In this document: one piece after another, positions 1 through 9,560 of the stretch
Layout of the letters: the number at the start of each line of letters is the position of its first letter
Position numbering within the stretch: position 1 is the stretch's first letter
Assembly (NCBI RefSeq): GCF_900115055.1
Contig: NZ_FOVD01000001.1
Coordinates: forward strand, 620,001-684,000
Origin: Chryseobacterium oleae
GTDB taxonomy: Bacteria; Bacteroidota; Bacteroidia; Flavobacteriales; Weeksellaceae
DNA length: 64,000 nucleotides
Direction of reading: 5' to 3'
Program-made: the position numbers and the translations under genes
Notes under the pieces: model-generated
Told to the model about the DNA's origin: nothing
The model's input: the letters and a program-made list of their open reading frames with translations, nothing else
The model's database searches: none

Positions 1-3000
1 GCAGATGCATTGGCCATCAGGGTGAGCTGGTAAGAATCTTTTGTAGCTAATACTTTATTCAATGCATTTTTATAAGGTTCTTCCAATTCATTTTTTAAAC
101 CGACTTTTGACAGAACATAGATCACATACATATTTCTCGACCAGGCATAATCGGAGAAAGGACTCTTCATTTCAAAACTTTTCCTCACTTCAAAAGTTCC
201 GTTCTGATTTTTCCTGGATAAAATGAAAGAGGTCAGATTCTGGATCAGCTTAGGATCAATATCCACATATTTCTTAAGATCCCTGAATTCCAGCAAGGCA
301 AAAGCTGAAACCGAAGCATCAGATTCCGAAGCATTGAAATATCCGAAACCTCCATCCTTGTTTTTATAGCTCAGCATTTTCTGGTAGCCTTTTCTCATAT
401 TTCTTATCACAAAACTTTCCGTTTCAGGCGTAATCTTTTTAATTGATTTTAAATAATTCAGAATAAAAATATTTGGATACACCGTAGATGAGAGCTGTTC
501 GAAACATCCGTGAGGCTCGCGTTTCAATCTTTCCATATCATCAAACAACTGAAGGGCCGTATTTTGATAGATATAATACGAAGATGAGAAACTACCGTTG
601 ATGTATTCCGGAATAGTGAGCTTTATGTTTTCAGAGGTATTGCTGATGACAGAATAATGGTGCGGAAATCCTTTTTCTTCAACATTAAACGGAAAAATAG
701 CCGCTTCCCTGAAATCTCCCGACTGTATTGAAAACTGAATATTCGAACTTACCACATCATCGGTCTGCATAGTTACAAACAGCCTTCCCGATTCCAATGG
801 TTTCAGGGTAATGATACTATCAAATTTTATTAATTTAACGCTATTCGGAACAATGACATCCATGACCATTTTCCGGGTTTCTGCAGAGTTGTTTTTAATA
901 ACTACCGGAATCGTCATCTGATCCGCCCTTGTCAGGTACTGCGGAATTTTAGCATCAATGGAGATGAGGCTTTGAGCCGCGTATACCGTTTCATCTCTTC
1001 CTATCTGCCCTTTTCCCGAAATGCCTTCGGTGATGATTCTGAAAGCAGTATTGGCATCGGAATTATAAAATTCGACCTGTGCTTTTCCTTTTTTATCGGT
1101 TTCTAATACAGGATTCCAGTAGATGGTTTCCCTGTAGTCAAAACGGTATGAAGTATTGGTACTCTGATAGACAGGATACTGAAAATTTCTGCTGTAAGAA
1201 TAGGTAACCAGGCTGTCATTCGGAACTGCCATCACTGCATAATATGATTTTGGAGTAACATCAATTCTCAGCTGTGAACGTGAGTTTTTGGCAGAATTAA
1301 TAAGGATAACCCCATTCACTCCCAAACTCCCGTAAACAGATGTGGCGGCAGCATCTTTCAAAACCGTTATACTGTTGATATCACTGGGATTGATGGCTGT
1401 TTTAAAATTTTCTACCGGTACACCATCAACCACATACAATGGAGTTTTGTTTGACACGGAGGCCATTCCTCTTATCAGAACATTGCTTCCGGGCTGTCCA
1501 CTGGCTCTGTTGACCATAACTCCGGAGACTTTTCCTGTTAATAAAGAAGCAACATCCGGATTCTGCAATCCTTCTTCCTTTGAAATAATTGTTCCAGATG
1601 TTAACCCATTTTTTTTGATGCTATAAGCCATTACTACGACCTCTTCAATTCTATCGGACTTTATAGTGTCACTCTTCATATTGCCCTTGCTTCCGGATGA
1701 TCTTTTTGTACGACTTTCCGGAACATATTTTGTCTTTTCCTGCTCCACAACCTTTTTTTCAGGATCTTGCCGGAGTTCTATCTTTCCTGTTTCTTTTACA
1801 GCTTCTTTAACGATTTCCTGTACATTGACGTTATTCAGTGACTTTTTTGCCAGAGGATTTACCGGAAGCCTGTAGGATAAAATCCTGATCTTCACTTCCT
1901 GTTTAGGCTGAAAAGATTTAGCAACAAGTTTGTAGGAATTATCTTTTTTAAGATCCGAGAAATAGAATGTTCCTTCTTCGGAAGTCGTCTGTTTAAGAGT
2001 TTTGTATCCTTCTATGAGGTAAACGTCGGCTTTGACAGGTTTCCCATTCTCATCTTCCACAATCCCATAAATAGGGTTCTTTTTTTCAGGAAGGTATTTA
2101 TATTTTTGATTTGTAATGACTTCAGGAACCATCTCAAAATACCGGTAGCCGTTGGTAAGCATGAGAAGATCAAGACTTTTGGCTGCCTTTTCTTCTTTTT
2201 TATCAAAATAAAATTGTGGCCTTTCCACTTTTCCTTTCAATTCAGAATCCATCAGAAGCCAGGAAAGGATATTATTCTGTTTATCATCCGCATATGTCCA
2301 GAGTTTATCATCTACAACGCTCATAGCCAGATTGGCAGGAACAGGAATTCCGTTTTCATCCGTGGTTTCAATGTCCAGTACTACCTTTTCCCTTGGAAGA
2401 TATTGTTGTTTTACAGGCTTGATTTTCACATTCATCTGTCTGTTTTCATTGGCAAAAACAATACGTTCTGCAAGGGGGATTTCTCCCTCAAAAACAGTAA
2501 ATCGACAAATACCTGCCGGAAGTTCTTTTTCAGAAATTTCAAACTGATTGAAACCTTTCTGTAATGAAAATGTCTGATTATACATCTCTTTTTCGCGGAA
2601 GCTTCCTTTTAAAACAATTGTTCTTGCCCCTGTAGATATGATCTTTGCGTAGATCTTCCGGTTTTCTTTACGCACATTAAAAACCACACCTTCATCTTTA
2701 GCCTCAGGAAGCGGATATGTCTGGGAAATATTTTCAGGTTTCAGGACTTTTGCGTAATACGTTTCTCCTTTTTTAGGAGTAAAGAGAAAGCTTTCCATTC
2801 CAAAATTATAGGCTGAATTTTCTGCTACTTTTTGGTTGTTCTGATTAAAAATTTCCAAAACGGCATCGACAGGTTTTTCATATTCATCTACAATTTTAAA
2901 TGCTACATTCTGCTGAATTCCATTGATAAAAGAACCTCCTTCCGGCATGAATTTCACATCAAGATGATTCAGAACAATTGGAATATTTCTGGAAACAGAT

Positions 3001-3689
3001 TCTGTAAAACCATCAAAATTCACTTTAATATTCAGTAAAGCATCGGAAGATTTCAAAACCTTCGGAAGATTGAATTTAAGCTGTTTTTTACCTTCTTTAT
3101 CGGTAAGCAGTTTTCCTTCAGAAATGATTTCCCCATTGTGCATCACCGTATAATCTGCTTCATAGAAAGGAATCACCTGATTGCTCAGACTTCGCATTGA
3201 AAAATCTGCCAAAACCTCATCACCCGGGCCATATCCTTTTTTAGGAAACTCAAGCTTCATCAGAATTCTGGGTGAAACCACTTTCTGTAAAGTGATTTCT
3301 TTTTCAAAAGCATTTTTCCCTTCCTCATTCTGCATCCAGTTCGTAAAAGCCCTGATTTTGTAAATTCCGCCTTTCATCTCATCACTGAAATAGAAATATC
3401 CTTCTGCGTAGCCTTTTTCAATTTCGTATTTGGCTTTTTTAATAACACTTCCGCTTGGGTCAATCAGTTCAAAGTTCACCACTCTGCTCTGATCTGCCGG
3501 AAGATTATTTTCAGCTTTCACGATATAAATTTTAAAGTACATTTCCTCACCGGGCTTATAAAAAACATGGCTGGTTTGTATATACGTTTTTTCTTTTTCG
3601 AAATCTTTAAACTGATTCTGCGCTTTCAAACCAACATTTGAAAACCCTAAAGCGAACAGTAAAATATATTTTGTTATCCTGAAATCCAT
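1..3689 (-). CDS. Alpha-2-macroglobulin family protein with TonB plug domain and thioester (3' end outside window)
   Basis: The reading frame opens at ATG 3687-3689 and stays open to the left edge, giving at least 1229 codons. A signal peptide is visible (MDFRITKYILLFALGFSNVG, cleavage near LKAQ). MG-type beta domains follow, beginning with YIQTSHVFYKPGEEMYFKIY. A carboxypeptidase-regulatory-like domain (PIYGIVEDENGKPVKADVYL) sits at about residues 535-565. A SusC-type plug (LTGKVSGVMV, IRGMAS, YVVDGVPV, VLKDAAATSVYG, NGVILI) lies at about 690-800, introduced by the TonB-box-like EEVVVM. The A2M part then has the thioester motif GCFEQ with Cys at about 1062. A2M proteins trap proteases or bind targets covalently; bacterial versions are usually periplasmic or envelope-anchored. 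The fusion with a plug is unusual. The gene starts 3 bases after the barrel gene stops, so the two are almost certainly co-translated. Confidence 0.9.
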   Translation of the reverse strand, partial: MDFRITKYILLFALGFSNVGLKAQNQFKDFEKEKTYIQTSHVFYKPGEEMYFKIYIVKAENNLPADQSRVVNFELIDPSGSVIKKAKYEIEKGYAEGYFYFSDEMKGGIYKIRAFTNWMQNEEGKNAFEKEITLQKVVSPRILMKLEFPKKGYGPGDEVLADFSMRSLSNQVIPFYEADYTVMHNGEIISEGKLLTDKEGKKQLKFNLPKVLKSSDALLNIKVNFDGFTESVSRNIPIVLNHLDVKFMPEGGSFINGIQQNVAFKIVDEYEKPVDAVLEIFNQNNQKVAENSAYNFGMESFLFTPKKGETYYAKVLKPENISQTYPLPEAKDEGVVFNVRKENRKIYAKIISTGARTIVLKGSFREKEMYNQTFSLQKGFNQFEISEKELPAGICRFTVFEGEIPLAERIVFANENRQMNVKIKPVKQQYLPREKVVLDIETTDENGIPVPANLAMSVVDDKLWTYADDKQNNILSWLLMDSELKGKVERPQFYFDKKEEKAAKSLDLLMLTNGYRYFEMVPEVITNQKYKYLPEKKNPIYGIVEDENGKPVKADVYLIEGYKTLKQTTSEEGTFYFSDLKKDNSYKLVAKSFQPKQEVKIRILSYRLPVNPLAKKSLNNVNVQEIVKEAVKETGKIELRQDPEKKVVEQEKTKYVPESRTKRSSGSKGNMKSDTIKSDRIEEVVVMAYSIKKNGLTSGTIISKEEGLQNPDVASLLTGKVSGVMVNRASGQPGSNVLIRGMASVSNKTPLYVVDGVPVENFKTAINPSDINSITVLKDAAATSVYGSLGVNGVILINSAKNSRSQLRIDVTPKSYYAVMAVPNDSLVTYSYSRNFQYPVYQSTNTSYRFDYRETIYWNPVLETDKKGKAQVEFYNSDANTAFRIITEGISGKGQIGRDETVYAAQSLISIDAKIPQYLTRADQMTIPVVIKNNSAETRKMVMDVIVPNSVKLIKFDSIITLKPLESGRLFVTMQTDDVVSSNIQFSIQSGDFREAAIFPFNVEEKGFPHHYSVISNTSENIKLTIPEYINGSFSSSYYIYQNTALQLFDDMERLKREPHGCFEQLSSTVYPNIFILNYLKSIKKITPETESFVIRNMRKGYQKMLSYKNKDGGFGYFNASESDASVSAFALLEFRDLKKYVDIDPKLIQNLTSFILSRKNQNGTFEVRKSFEMKSPFSDYAWSRNMYVIYVLSKVGLKNELEEPYKNALNKVLATKDSYQLTLMANAS

Positions 3690-3692
3690 ACC

Positions 3693-6464
3693 TTAAAATT
3701 GAAATGAAACCATACATCCAAAAGTCTTGTAAGAAGGGAGATTGAAGAAATCAAGCCCTTTCCCGCTGTCCAGATCGTAAAAATTCTGGTTGGGATCTGC
3801 TCCCTGATTGGCCTGCCAGAGAAGAATATTATTGACGTAGAACGTAATTCCCAAGCCTCTTTTAAATCGGCCAACATCAAATTTTCCTGTCAGTGAAATA
3901 GTGTTGATCCTTACATAATCTGCCTTCTGCACATAATCTTCTGCCACACCAAGATAACCGTACCTTGTCCATCTGTTCTGTGAAACATTCTGTGCCGGAT
4001 TGTAAAAATCAACGGGAATCTGGTTAGGGCTTCCGTTTGAATCTACTCCCTGAAACACATAGTTTTTGATATTTCTTTCATCTCCTGAATTTTGAGAACG
4101 TCCGTAGTAATCCAGTACCGCTTTGGTTCCGTTCCAGATCTGACCGCCTTTTTTCCATTCCCAGTTGATATCCAGAGAGAACATTTTATAGTTGATGGTA
4201 TGATTGAATTTAACCACAAAATCAGGGGTAGGGTCAGCAATAATTTTCAATCCGTCTGCTTTTTTCGGGTATCCGAATTCATCAATAATCAGCTCTCCGG
4301 CAGCATTTCTTTCAAAATAACTTCCCATCACGGCTCCAAAAACCTGCCCTCCGGATAAAGTCTTATACACATCACTGAATCCTGCAACCGAAAGATTGTT
4401 ATATCCTGCATTTACCCTGTCTACTACGTCTTTGTATTTAAAAAAGGAAACCTTATTGCTCATTTTGAAATCTGTTCCCAAATACATATTGTCATAGATG
4501 AAATTCGCTTCATAACCGCTGTAGGTATGGTCTGCCAGATTCTTCAGCTGCAATTGGTTATTGTCAAAAACCGGAAAAATATCATTGATCACTTTTCGAT
4601 TAAAATATTCGGCTTCCAAACTCATGTTGTAAGTAGCCTTCAATCTAAAGCCTGCTTTTCCTTCCTTGCTGTTGATATTGGAAAGGTTTCGGAATGTCTG
4701 AGCTTCTAAAACCGGAAAATACTGGTGTGCATTCTGAGCTTTCAACAAGGTTGTGGCATAAGAAGCATAAGATTTCGTGATCTCCGGCTCTGAGCTCATT
4801 TCCGTGTAGGCGCCCAGGATTTTAAAATCTACGCTGTTCCAGTTAAAAATATTCTGAAATGTCAGATAGGCATTCACTTTCGGAAGCCAGTAGGTATTTT
4901 CAGCGGATGTGTTTGATATATAGAAAGCATTCCCAGCATTAAATCCTGCGCTGATATCGCTGCGGTAGCTGGAATAATCATATTTATAGTTCAAGATATA
5001 ATCCTGCGATGTCCTTTGATATACATAATCTGTTTTTGTCAGGCTATTGTAAACTTCAGATTTTCTGTCATTCAGGAGAAAATTCAGGCTCACAACACTT
5101 CTCCTGTCGCTTTCACCGAAAGTGTAGGATCCTGAAACATTAGAACTGTAAAGTTTATTCTGCTGGCTGCGTTCACTGTACAAACCGTTTGTAAAGCCGG
5201 AAGCAGATGGATATCGATAATCAACATTCATGAAACGGTCGTTTTCGTAAGATTGACTGATCATCAGTTTAAAATCAGAAAAGTTTCTTTCCAGCCCAAA
5301 GCTGAACTGTCTCCTGCGATCGCGGTAGTTGTATTTATTTTCCTGCTCCAGTAAAAAGTAAGGATTGTCTGCAGACTGGCCATAGCTTCTCTGTAAGCCA
5401 TTTGTCAGAAGTGCATTCTGCGCATTTGAAAAAGAAACGGGCGTAAGCAGAGCATTTTGATAGACCCTGTTGAAAAGTCCGGTTCTGTTGGAATTTACCG
5501 CTTTATTTTCATCATAATTAAATCCCAGATTGACAGAAAATTTCAGAATTTCAGAACTCAGCTTTGTTTTAAATGTATTGAAAATATTGTACTGATCTAC
5601 AAAATACATCTGGTCTTTCTGCTGCCCCAAGTCTAAGGAAAGTCTGAGTTGTTCACTGTAATACCCTTTGTTCAGGGAAGTATTCAGCCTCAGCTGATTG
5701 TTGTGGCTGAAAACCGTTTTGAAAATATCGTTGTTATAAGCTTTGGCCGGAGAGATTCCGGTGCCAACAGGGATCAGTCTTCCGTTCCAGTCGTATTCAT
5801 ATGGGTGATGATCAAATCCCAATGAAGAAATATCCGGCCCGAAACTGAACATTTCACCTGTTTCAGGTCCCTGCCATTCCAACAGACCGTTTTGGGAACG
5901 CCCCTGAACATACCGGTTTTGAGTATGAGGAATAGAATTTCTTGTTTTGACGTCAAAAGAGGTTGTAAAACTTCCGCTAAAATCAATAAATTTATTGGGT
6001 TGCTCTCTTAAATAGTAGGTATTATCAGTAACCTTTTTGATCTTTCGCACTGCAGAAAAGTTATACGCTGACTTTCCTATTACATATTCTTTGGAATCTT
6101 CAACGCTGAATTCATCTTTGAGTTCTTTTGTTACTAAACTGTCGTAGGCCCTGCTTCTGGTTGTCCAGACACTTGCTTTCTCCGTTCTGCTTTCTAAAAT
6201 ACTCTTAAGCTCACGAAGTCCGCGGGCTACAAGCTTGCTTTTCCCATCATTCCAGATCAGGGTGTCATTTTCTTTGGCGGCAATAATGGCAAAACCCTTT
6301 CCATCGGTAAGTTCATATATTCCGTTATTCTTATTATAAACCTTAAGGAAATTCTGAGGTTTATCTTTTTTATTTAAAAATATTCCTGAATAGTACAACT
6401 GAGAGTTTTGCGAAAACAGAAAGTTCGCTGCAAAAGGCAACAACACCAAATAAATTTTCTTCAT
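3693..6464 (-). CDS. SusC/RagA-like outer-membrane beta-barrel protein lacking a plug domain
   Basis: The protein is 923 aa from ATG 6462-6464, chosen because it begins a clean signal peptide (MKKIYLVLLPFAANFLFSQ); a longer frame adds 21 residues without one. After the signal comes a short carboxypeptidase-regulatory-like segment (YYSGIFLNKKDKPQNFLKVY), then about 150 residues of unrecognised sequence where SusC proteins carry their plug. From about residue 230 the sequence shows SusC barrel features: NNDIFKTVFSHNNQLRLNTS, alternating aromatic strands, and a C-terminus of SusC type (ILLWQANQGADPNQNFYDLD, ending in Phe). The core plug signatures (VVDGVP, SIEVLKDA, YGSRGANGVI) are absent. Its neighbours on both sides carry plugs, so it may work with them. 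The barrel fold is well supported; the substrate is unknown. Confidence 0.88.
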   Translation of the reverse strand: MKKIYLVLLPFAANFLFSQNSQLYYSGIFLNKKDKPQNFLKVYNKNNGIYELTDGKGFAIIAAKENDTLIWNDGKSKLVARGLRELKSILESRTEKASVWTTRSRAYDSLVTKELKDEFSVEDSKEYVIGKSAYNFSAVRKIKKVTDNTYYLREQPNKFIDFSGSFTTSFDVKTRNSIPHTQNRYVQGRSQNGLLEWQGPETGEMFSFGPDISSLGFDHHPYEYDWNGRLIPVGTGISPAKAYNNDIFKTVFSHNNQLRLNTSLNKGYYSEQLRLSLDLGQQKDQMYFVDQYNIFNTFKTKLSSEILKFSVNLGFNYDENKAVNSNRTGLFNRVYQNALLTPVSFSNAQNALLTNGLQRSYGQSADNPYFLLEQENKYNYRDRRRQFSFGLERNFSDFKLMISQSYENDRFMNVDYRYPSASGFTNGLYSERSQQNKLYSSNVSGSYTFGESDRRSVVSLNFLLNDRKSEVYNSLTKTDYVYQRTSQDYILNYKYDYSSYRSDISAGFNAGNAFYISNTSAENTYWLPKVNAYLTFQNIFNWNSVDFKILGAYTEMSSEPEITKSYASYATTLLKAQNAHQYFPVLEAQTFRNLSNINSKEGKAGFRLKATYNMSLEAEYFNRKVINDIFPVFDNNQLQLKNLADHTYSGYEANFIYDNMYLGTDFKMSNKVSFFKYKDVVDRVNAGYNNLSVAGFSDVYKTLSGGQVFGAVMGSYFERNAAGELIIDEFGYPKKADGLKIIADPTPDFVVKFNHTINYKMFSLDINWEWKKGGQIWNGTKAVLDYYGRSQNSGDERNIKNYVFQGVDSNGSPNQIPVDFYNPAQNVSQNRWTRYGYLGVAEDYVQKADYVRINTISLTGKFDVGRFKRGLGITFYVNNILLWQANQGADPNQNFYDLDSGKGLDFFNLPSYKTFGCMVSFQF

Positions 6465-6531
6465 CGTTATTAATATTTCTAAAAATAGAGAAAAAAAAGA
6501 AATTCCCGAAGAAATTTCTTTTTTCAATACG

Positions 6532-8811
6532 TTAATTTTTGATCACCTTAAAGGTTTCCCACCGATCTCCGGATCTTAATCTCAACAGATAAATACTCTG
6601 AGGATAGGAAGTAATGTCGATTGTGTTTTTACCTTCTTCAAGTTTCTCTTTTCTCATGATGATCTTTCCTGCCAGATCATAAACGAACAGTTCATCTATG
6701 GCATATCTGGATTTTATATTGATGATTCCTTTGGTAGGATTCGGGAAAATCACCGTTTTGGATTCCTGTTGATTATTAACTTCTGTTTCAAGCTTTTTGT
6801 TCAGATGATCATTAGAAATTCCGTCGCTGCATTCCGGAAGTGTTGCTCTCTGAAGAATCAGTCTTAATAACAGTGCATTCAGCTTTTCTACTTCATAGGA
6901 ATCAATGGTAGGTTTTATATGGTCATTACCAATGCCACTATCGTTGGTCAGAAAAGTATAGGTTCCGTTCGTCAGCAGGGCAAATGTTCTCATCAGATAT
7001 TCCGTCTGTTTGTCCGTATCACTGGCTGCCAAAGGAATTACTGTAATCCCTTTTTTGGAGGCCAGTTTTATTTTCTCATAAAGTTTACTGATATTCTCCT
7101 CTGAATGGTGTGGAGGTGCATCAAGAATCAAAAACATGATTTTCGCTGAATTTTCATTGCTCCATTTCAGTTCGTCAATGGAAACCTGCATAGCTTCTAC
7201 CACGGCTTCAGGCGTATCTCCGCCTCCCCCTGCATTTTGTTTTTTAATGAAACTGACTAGTTCTTCGGCTTTATCAGAAAAATCAAATTTTCTGGTCACA
7301 TATTCGTCACCATGGTCTCTGTAAAAGACGGATCCGTATCGCACCGTTGTATTTTTAAGATTGCTTTCCACCTTTTTTAAGACATCAAGAAGTTCAGACT
7401 GCAGATACGAAATTTCGTCTCCCATAGAGCCTGTAGCATCCACTACGAAGGCGAGATCCAGATTTCGTTTGGTAACACAGGCTCTGTCCATCATCACCAG
7501 GTTCTGTCCGTTTTTAAAATCTCTGATATTCGTACTGATGATCTGTCCTGAGCCGTCCGCTAAATAATATTTTCCAAAAACAGGATTACTGCCTTTCATA
7601 GGCTCTATCCACAATTCTGCATTTCCTAAATTATTGGAAACCGCTTCCCAGATGACCTCTTTTTTATCGTTCAACAGTTTTACTTTTTCTCCGATTACCG
7701 GTTTTCTGTTTTTATTGACTAACTGCACGGAAACCCTTCTGTCAGGAAAGAACTTCCATATGTTTTTATATTCGTCAAGCGTAGGAACTGCAATATCTTT
7801 CCAATAATCCCATTTTGAGAAATCATTCACTTCGCCGGCAGTTAGTAGTCCTGCTTTCGGAAGATCCTTATCTTCTTCTTTAATGGCTTCTTCCGCTTTT
7901 TTTGAGGCTTCTTCTTTAAGTTTTTCCAGTTCGGATTTCGAGAGGCCACGGGTGGTCACCAAAATGACCCCATTGCGGGCCTTACTGCCATATAAAGCCG
8001 TAGCTTCCAATCCTTTTAAGACTTTTATTTCTTTAATATTGCTGGGATCCAATGAATTCAGCACTTCTGATTCTTCCCCAAATACCACTCCATCTACCAC
8101 AAATAATGCTTTATCAACGCTCAAACTTTTAGCCCCTCTTATCTTTATTTCTGAATCTTTTCCTGATAAAACAGATACCCCTGCTACTTTACCACTTAAA
8201 GAAGCCAGTACCGATGGTCTTCCGGCTCCTTTATCTATAGAAGCAACCATCGTGCTTGATGAAGTTACTGAACTCACCTTTTTTTTCAATCCCATAGAAC
8301 CAGTCATCACGACTTCTTCTATCCTTGTTTCTCTTAAAGTATCTCTTTTTCCTTGTCCGGAATATGTATCTTCCTCTGGCGGTTCAGGGAGTTCGCAAGA
8401 AATGGTTCTTGGGTTGTCTAAACCTATGGGCGCTACGGGTTCATAAGCAAGTACGGGTTGCACAGGTTTTAGTTCTAGTTCTTTTTCTATATTGGCTTTT
8501 ACCGTACTGTCTACTGTCTGGATATTATTCTTTTCAGAACGATTTTCAGTCCTGTTTTCTACGATTACAGGTTTCGGGTTTTCAGTAGTTTTATCTTTAC
8601 TGATAAAATAAAATGCCCCCAATCCAATGATTAAACTTGCCGCGATTCCATAAGGAAACCATACTGGCAGTATTCTTTTTTTCTCTTCTTTTTTGTCTAA
8701 TTTTTCTTCAACTTTTGCCCAGACTTTATCAAAACCCGGAAAAACGGTCGGTTCTTCTGAAAGCTTAGAAGCATCATTGAATTTTTTATCTATGTCGTGA
8801 TTGTTTTCCAT
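6532..8811 (-). CDS. Membrane-anchored plug / von Willebrand A / T9SS sorting-domain protein, anti-sigma-like
   Basis: This 759-aa protein has an unusual domain order. Residues 1-46 are charged and cytoplasm-like. One membrane segment lies at about 47-71 (WFPYGIAASLIIGLGAFYFI). A Pro/Glu-rich linker leads to the TonB-box-like RIEEVVM at about 163. A SusC-type plug follows at 180-290 (LSGKVAGVSV, IKIRGAKSL, FVVDGVVF, IKVLKGLEATALYGSKARNG). An Ig-like stretch comes next, then a VWA domain at about 450-640 with MIDAS residues DATGS from Asp458. The C-terminus (690-759) is a type A T9SS sorting domain (VIFPNPTKGIINIKS, VYDLAGK). Lying 10 bases after an ECF sigma gene, the N-terminal part with its membrane segment resembles an anti-sigma factor; that role is inference. 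A cytoplasmic N-terminus and a T9SS signal in one protein are hard to reconcile. Confidence 0.87.
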   Translation of the reverse strand: MENNHDIDKKFNDASKLSEEPTVFPGFDKVWAKVEEKLDKKEEKKRILPVWFPYGIAASLIIGLGAFYFISKDKTTENPKPVIVENRTENRSEKNNIQTVDSTVKANIEKELELKPVQPVLAYEPVAPIGLDNPRTISCELPEPPEEDTYSGQGKRDTLRETRIEEVVMTGSMGLKKKVSSVTSSSTMVASIDKGAGRPSVLASLSGKVAGVSVLSGKDSEIKIRGAKSLSVDKALFVVDGVVFGEESEVLNSLDPSNIKEIKVLKGLEATALYGSKARNGVILVTTRGLSKSELEKLKEEASKKAEEAIKEEDKDLPKAGLLTAGEVNDFSKWDYWKDIAVPTLDEYKNIWKFFPDRRVSVQLVNKNRKPVIGEKVKLLNDKKEVIWEAVSNNLGNAELWIEPMKGSNPVFGKYYLADGSGQIISTNIRDFKNGQNLVMMDRACVTKRNLDLAFVVDATGSMGDEISYLQSELLDVLKKVESNLKNTTVRYGSVFYRDHGDEYVTRKFDFSDKAEELVSFIKKQNAGGGGDTPEAVVEAMQVSIDELKWSNENSAKIMFLILDAPPHHSEENISKLYEKIKLASKKGITVIPLAASDTDKQTEYLMRTFALLTNGTYTFLTNDSGIGNDHIKPTIDSYEVEKLNALLLRLILQRATLPECSDGISNDHLNKKLETEVNNQQESKTVIFPNPTKGIINIKSRYAIDELFVYDLAGKIIMRKEKLEEGKNTIDITSYPQSIYLLRLRSGDRWETFKVIKN

Positions 8812-8821
8812 TGCCTAAAAT

Positions 8822-9340
8822 TTAAATGTTCTGATTAACCAAAAGTTCCTGTAGTTTTTTCCTTGCAAAATTGAGCTGAGACTTGGAAGTCCCCTCGCTT
8901 ATAGAAAGCATGGATGCAATTTCCTTATGCGGATATCCTTCAATAGCAAACAGGTTGAATATGGCTCTGCAGCCCTCGGGAAGGAAATTCAGCAGACTCA
9001 GGATATCTTTCTCAAACGAAATGCTTTCAGATAAGGTTCCGGAGGTTTCTACAAAACTGTCGTCCATAGAAACGAACTGTGCTTTGGTAGCTCTCAATTT
9101 CTGAAGGCATTCATTCACAGCAATTTTTCTGGCCCAACCTTCAAAAGTGTCCACATTCTGGAGTTGGCCGATCTTCGTGAATATTTTGTAGAACGTATCG
9201 GCCAATACTTCTTCAATATCTTCATCATTTTTCAGGTAGCGTCTGCAGACTGAGTACAGCTTGCCCGCCATTTTCTCGTAAACCTTCCGCTGTGCGCTGC
9301 GGCTGTTACGTTGGCATTCTATTAGTAATTCTCTTTCCAT
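8822..9340 (-). CDS. ECF RNA polymerase sigma factor
   Basis: The 172-aa protein has the two regions of an ECF sigma-70 factor. Region 2 includes QRKVYEKMAGKLYSVCRRYL and NDEDIEEVLADTFYKIFTKI, with the DAEDlvQ-like NDEDIEEVL. Region 4 is an HTH (LPEGCRAIFNLFAIEGYPHK, then EIASMLSISEGTSKSQL). It should direct RNA polymerase to a small regulon. It is the first gene of the cluster running from 9340 to the left edge, and its stop lies 10 bases before the start of the membrane-anchored plug/VWA protein, the usual place for an anti-sigma factor. A cell-surface signalling role like FecI is possible, but no FecR-type gene is present. Confidence 0.93.
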   Translation of the reverse strand: MERELLIECQRNSRSAQRKVYEKMAGKLYSVCRRYLKNDEDIEEVLADTFYKIFTKIGQLQNVDTFEGWARKIAVNECLQKLRATKAQFVSMDDSFVETSGTLSESISFEKDILSLLNFLPEGCRAIFNLFAIEGYPHKEIASMLSISEGTSKSQLNFARKKLQELLVNQNI

Positions 9341-9560
9341 AGTCAGGCTTTATACTGTTATAGATGCATCAACTTTGAGATAGGTTGGAAACATTTTAAA
9401 TCTTTTTTAGTAAAAAGGCAAAATAGTGAATAAACTGATACACAAACACCTCCGTTTGATTTATATTTTTTCAAGTTTTTTCACTTTCAAATTTAACTTT
9501 TCCCCTTGTAACAAATCTTTAATAGGAACGACTATTCATATAAATAATCTTTTTATAGTA

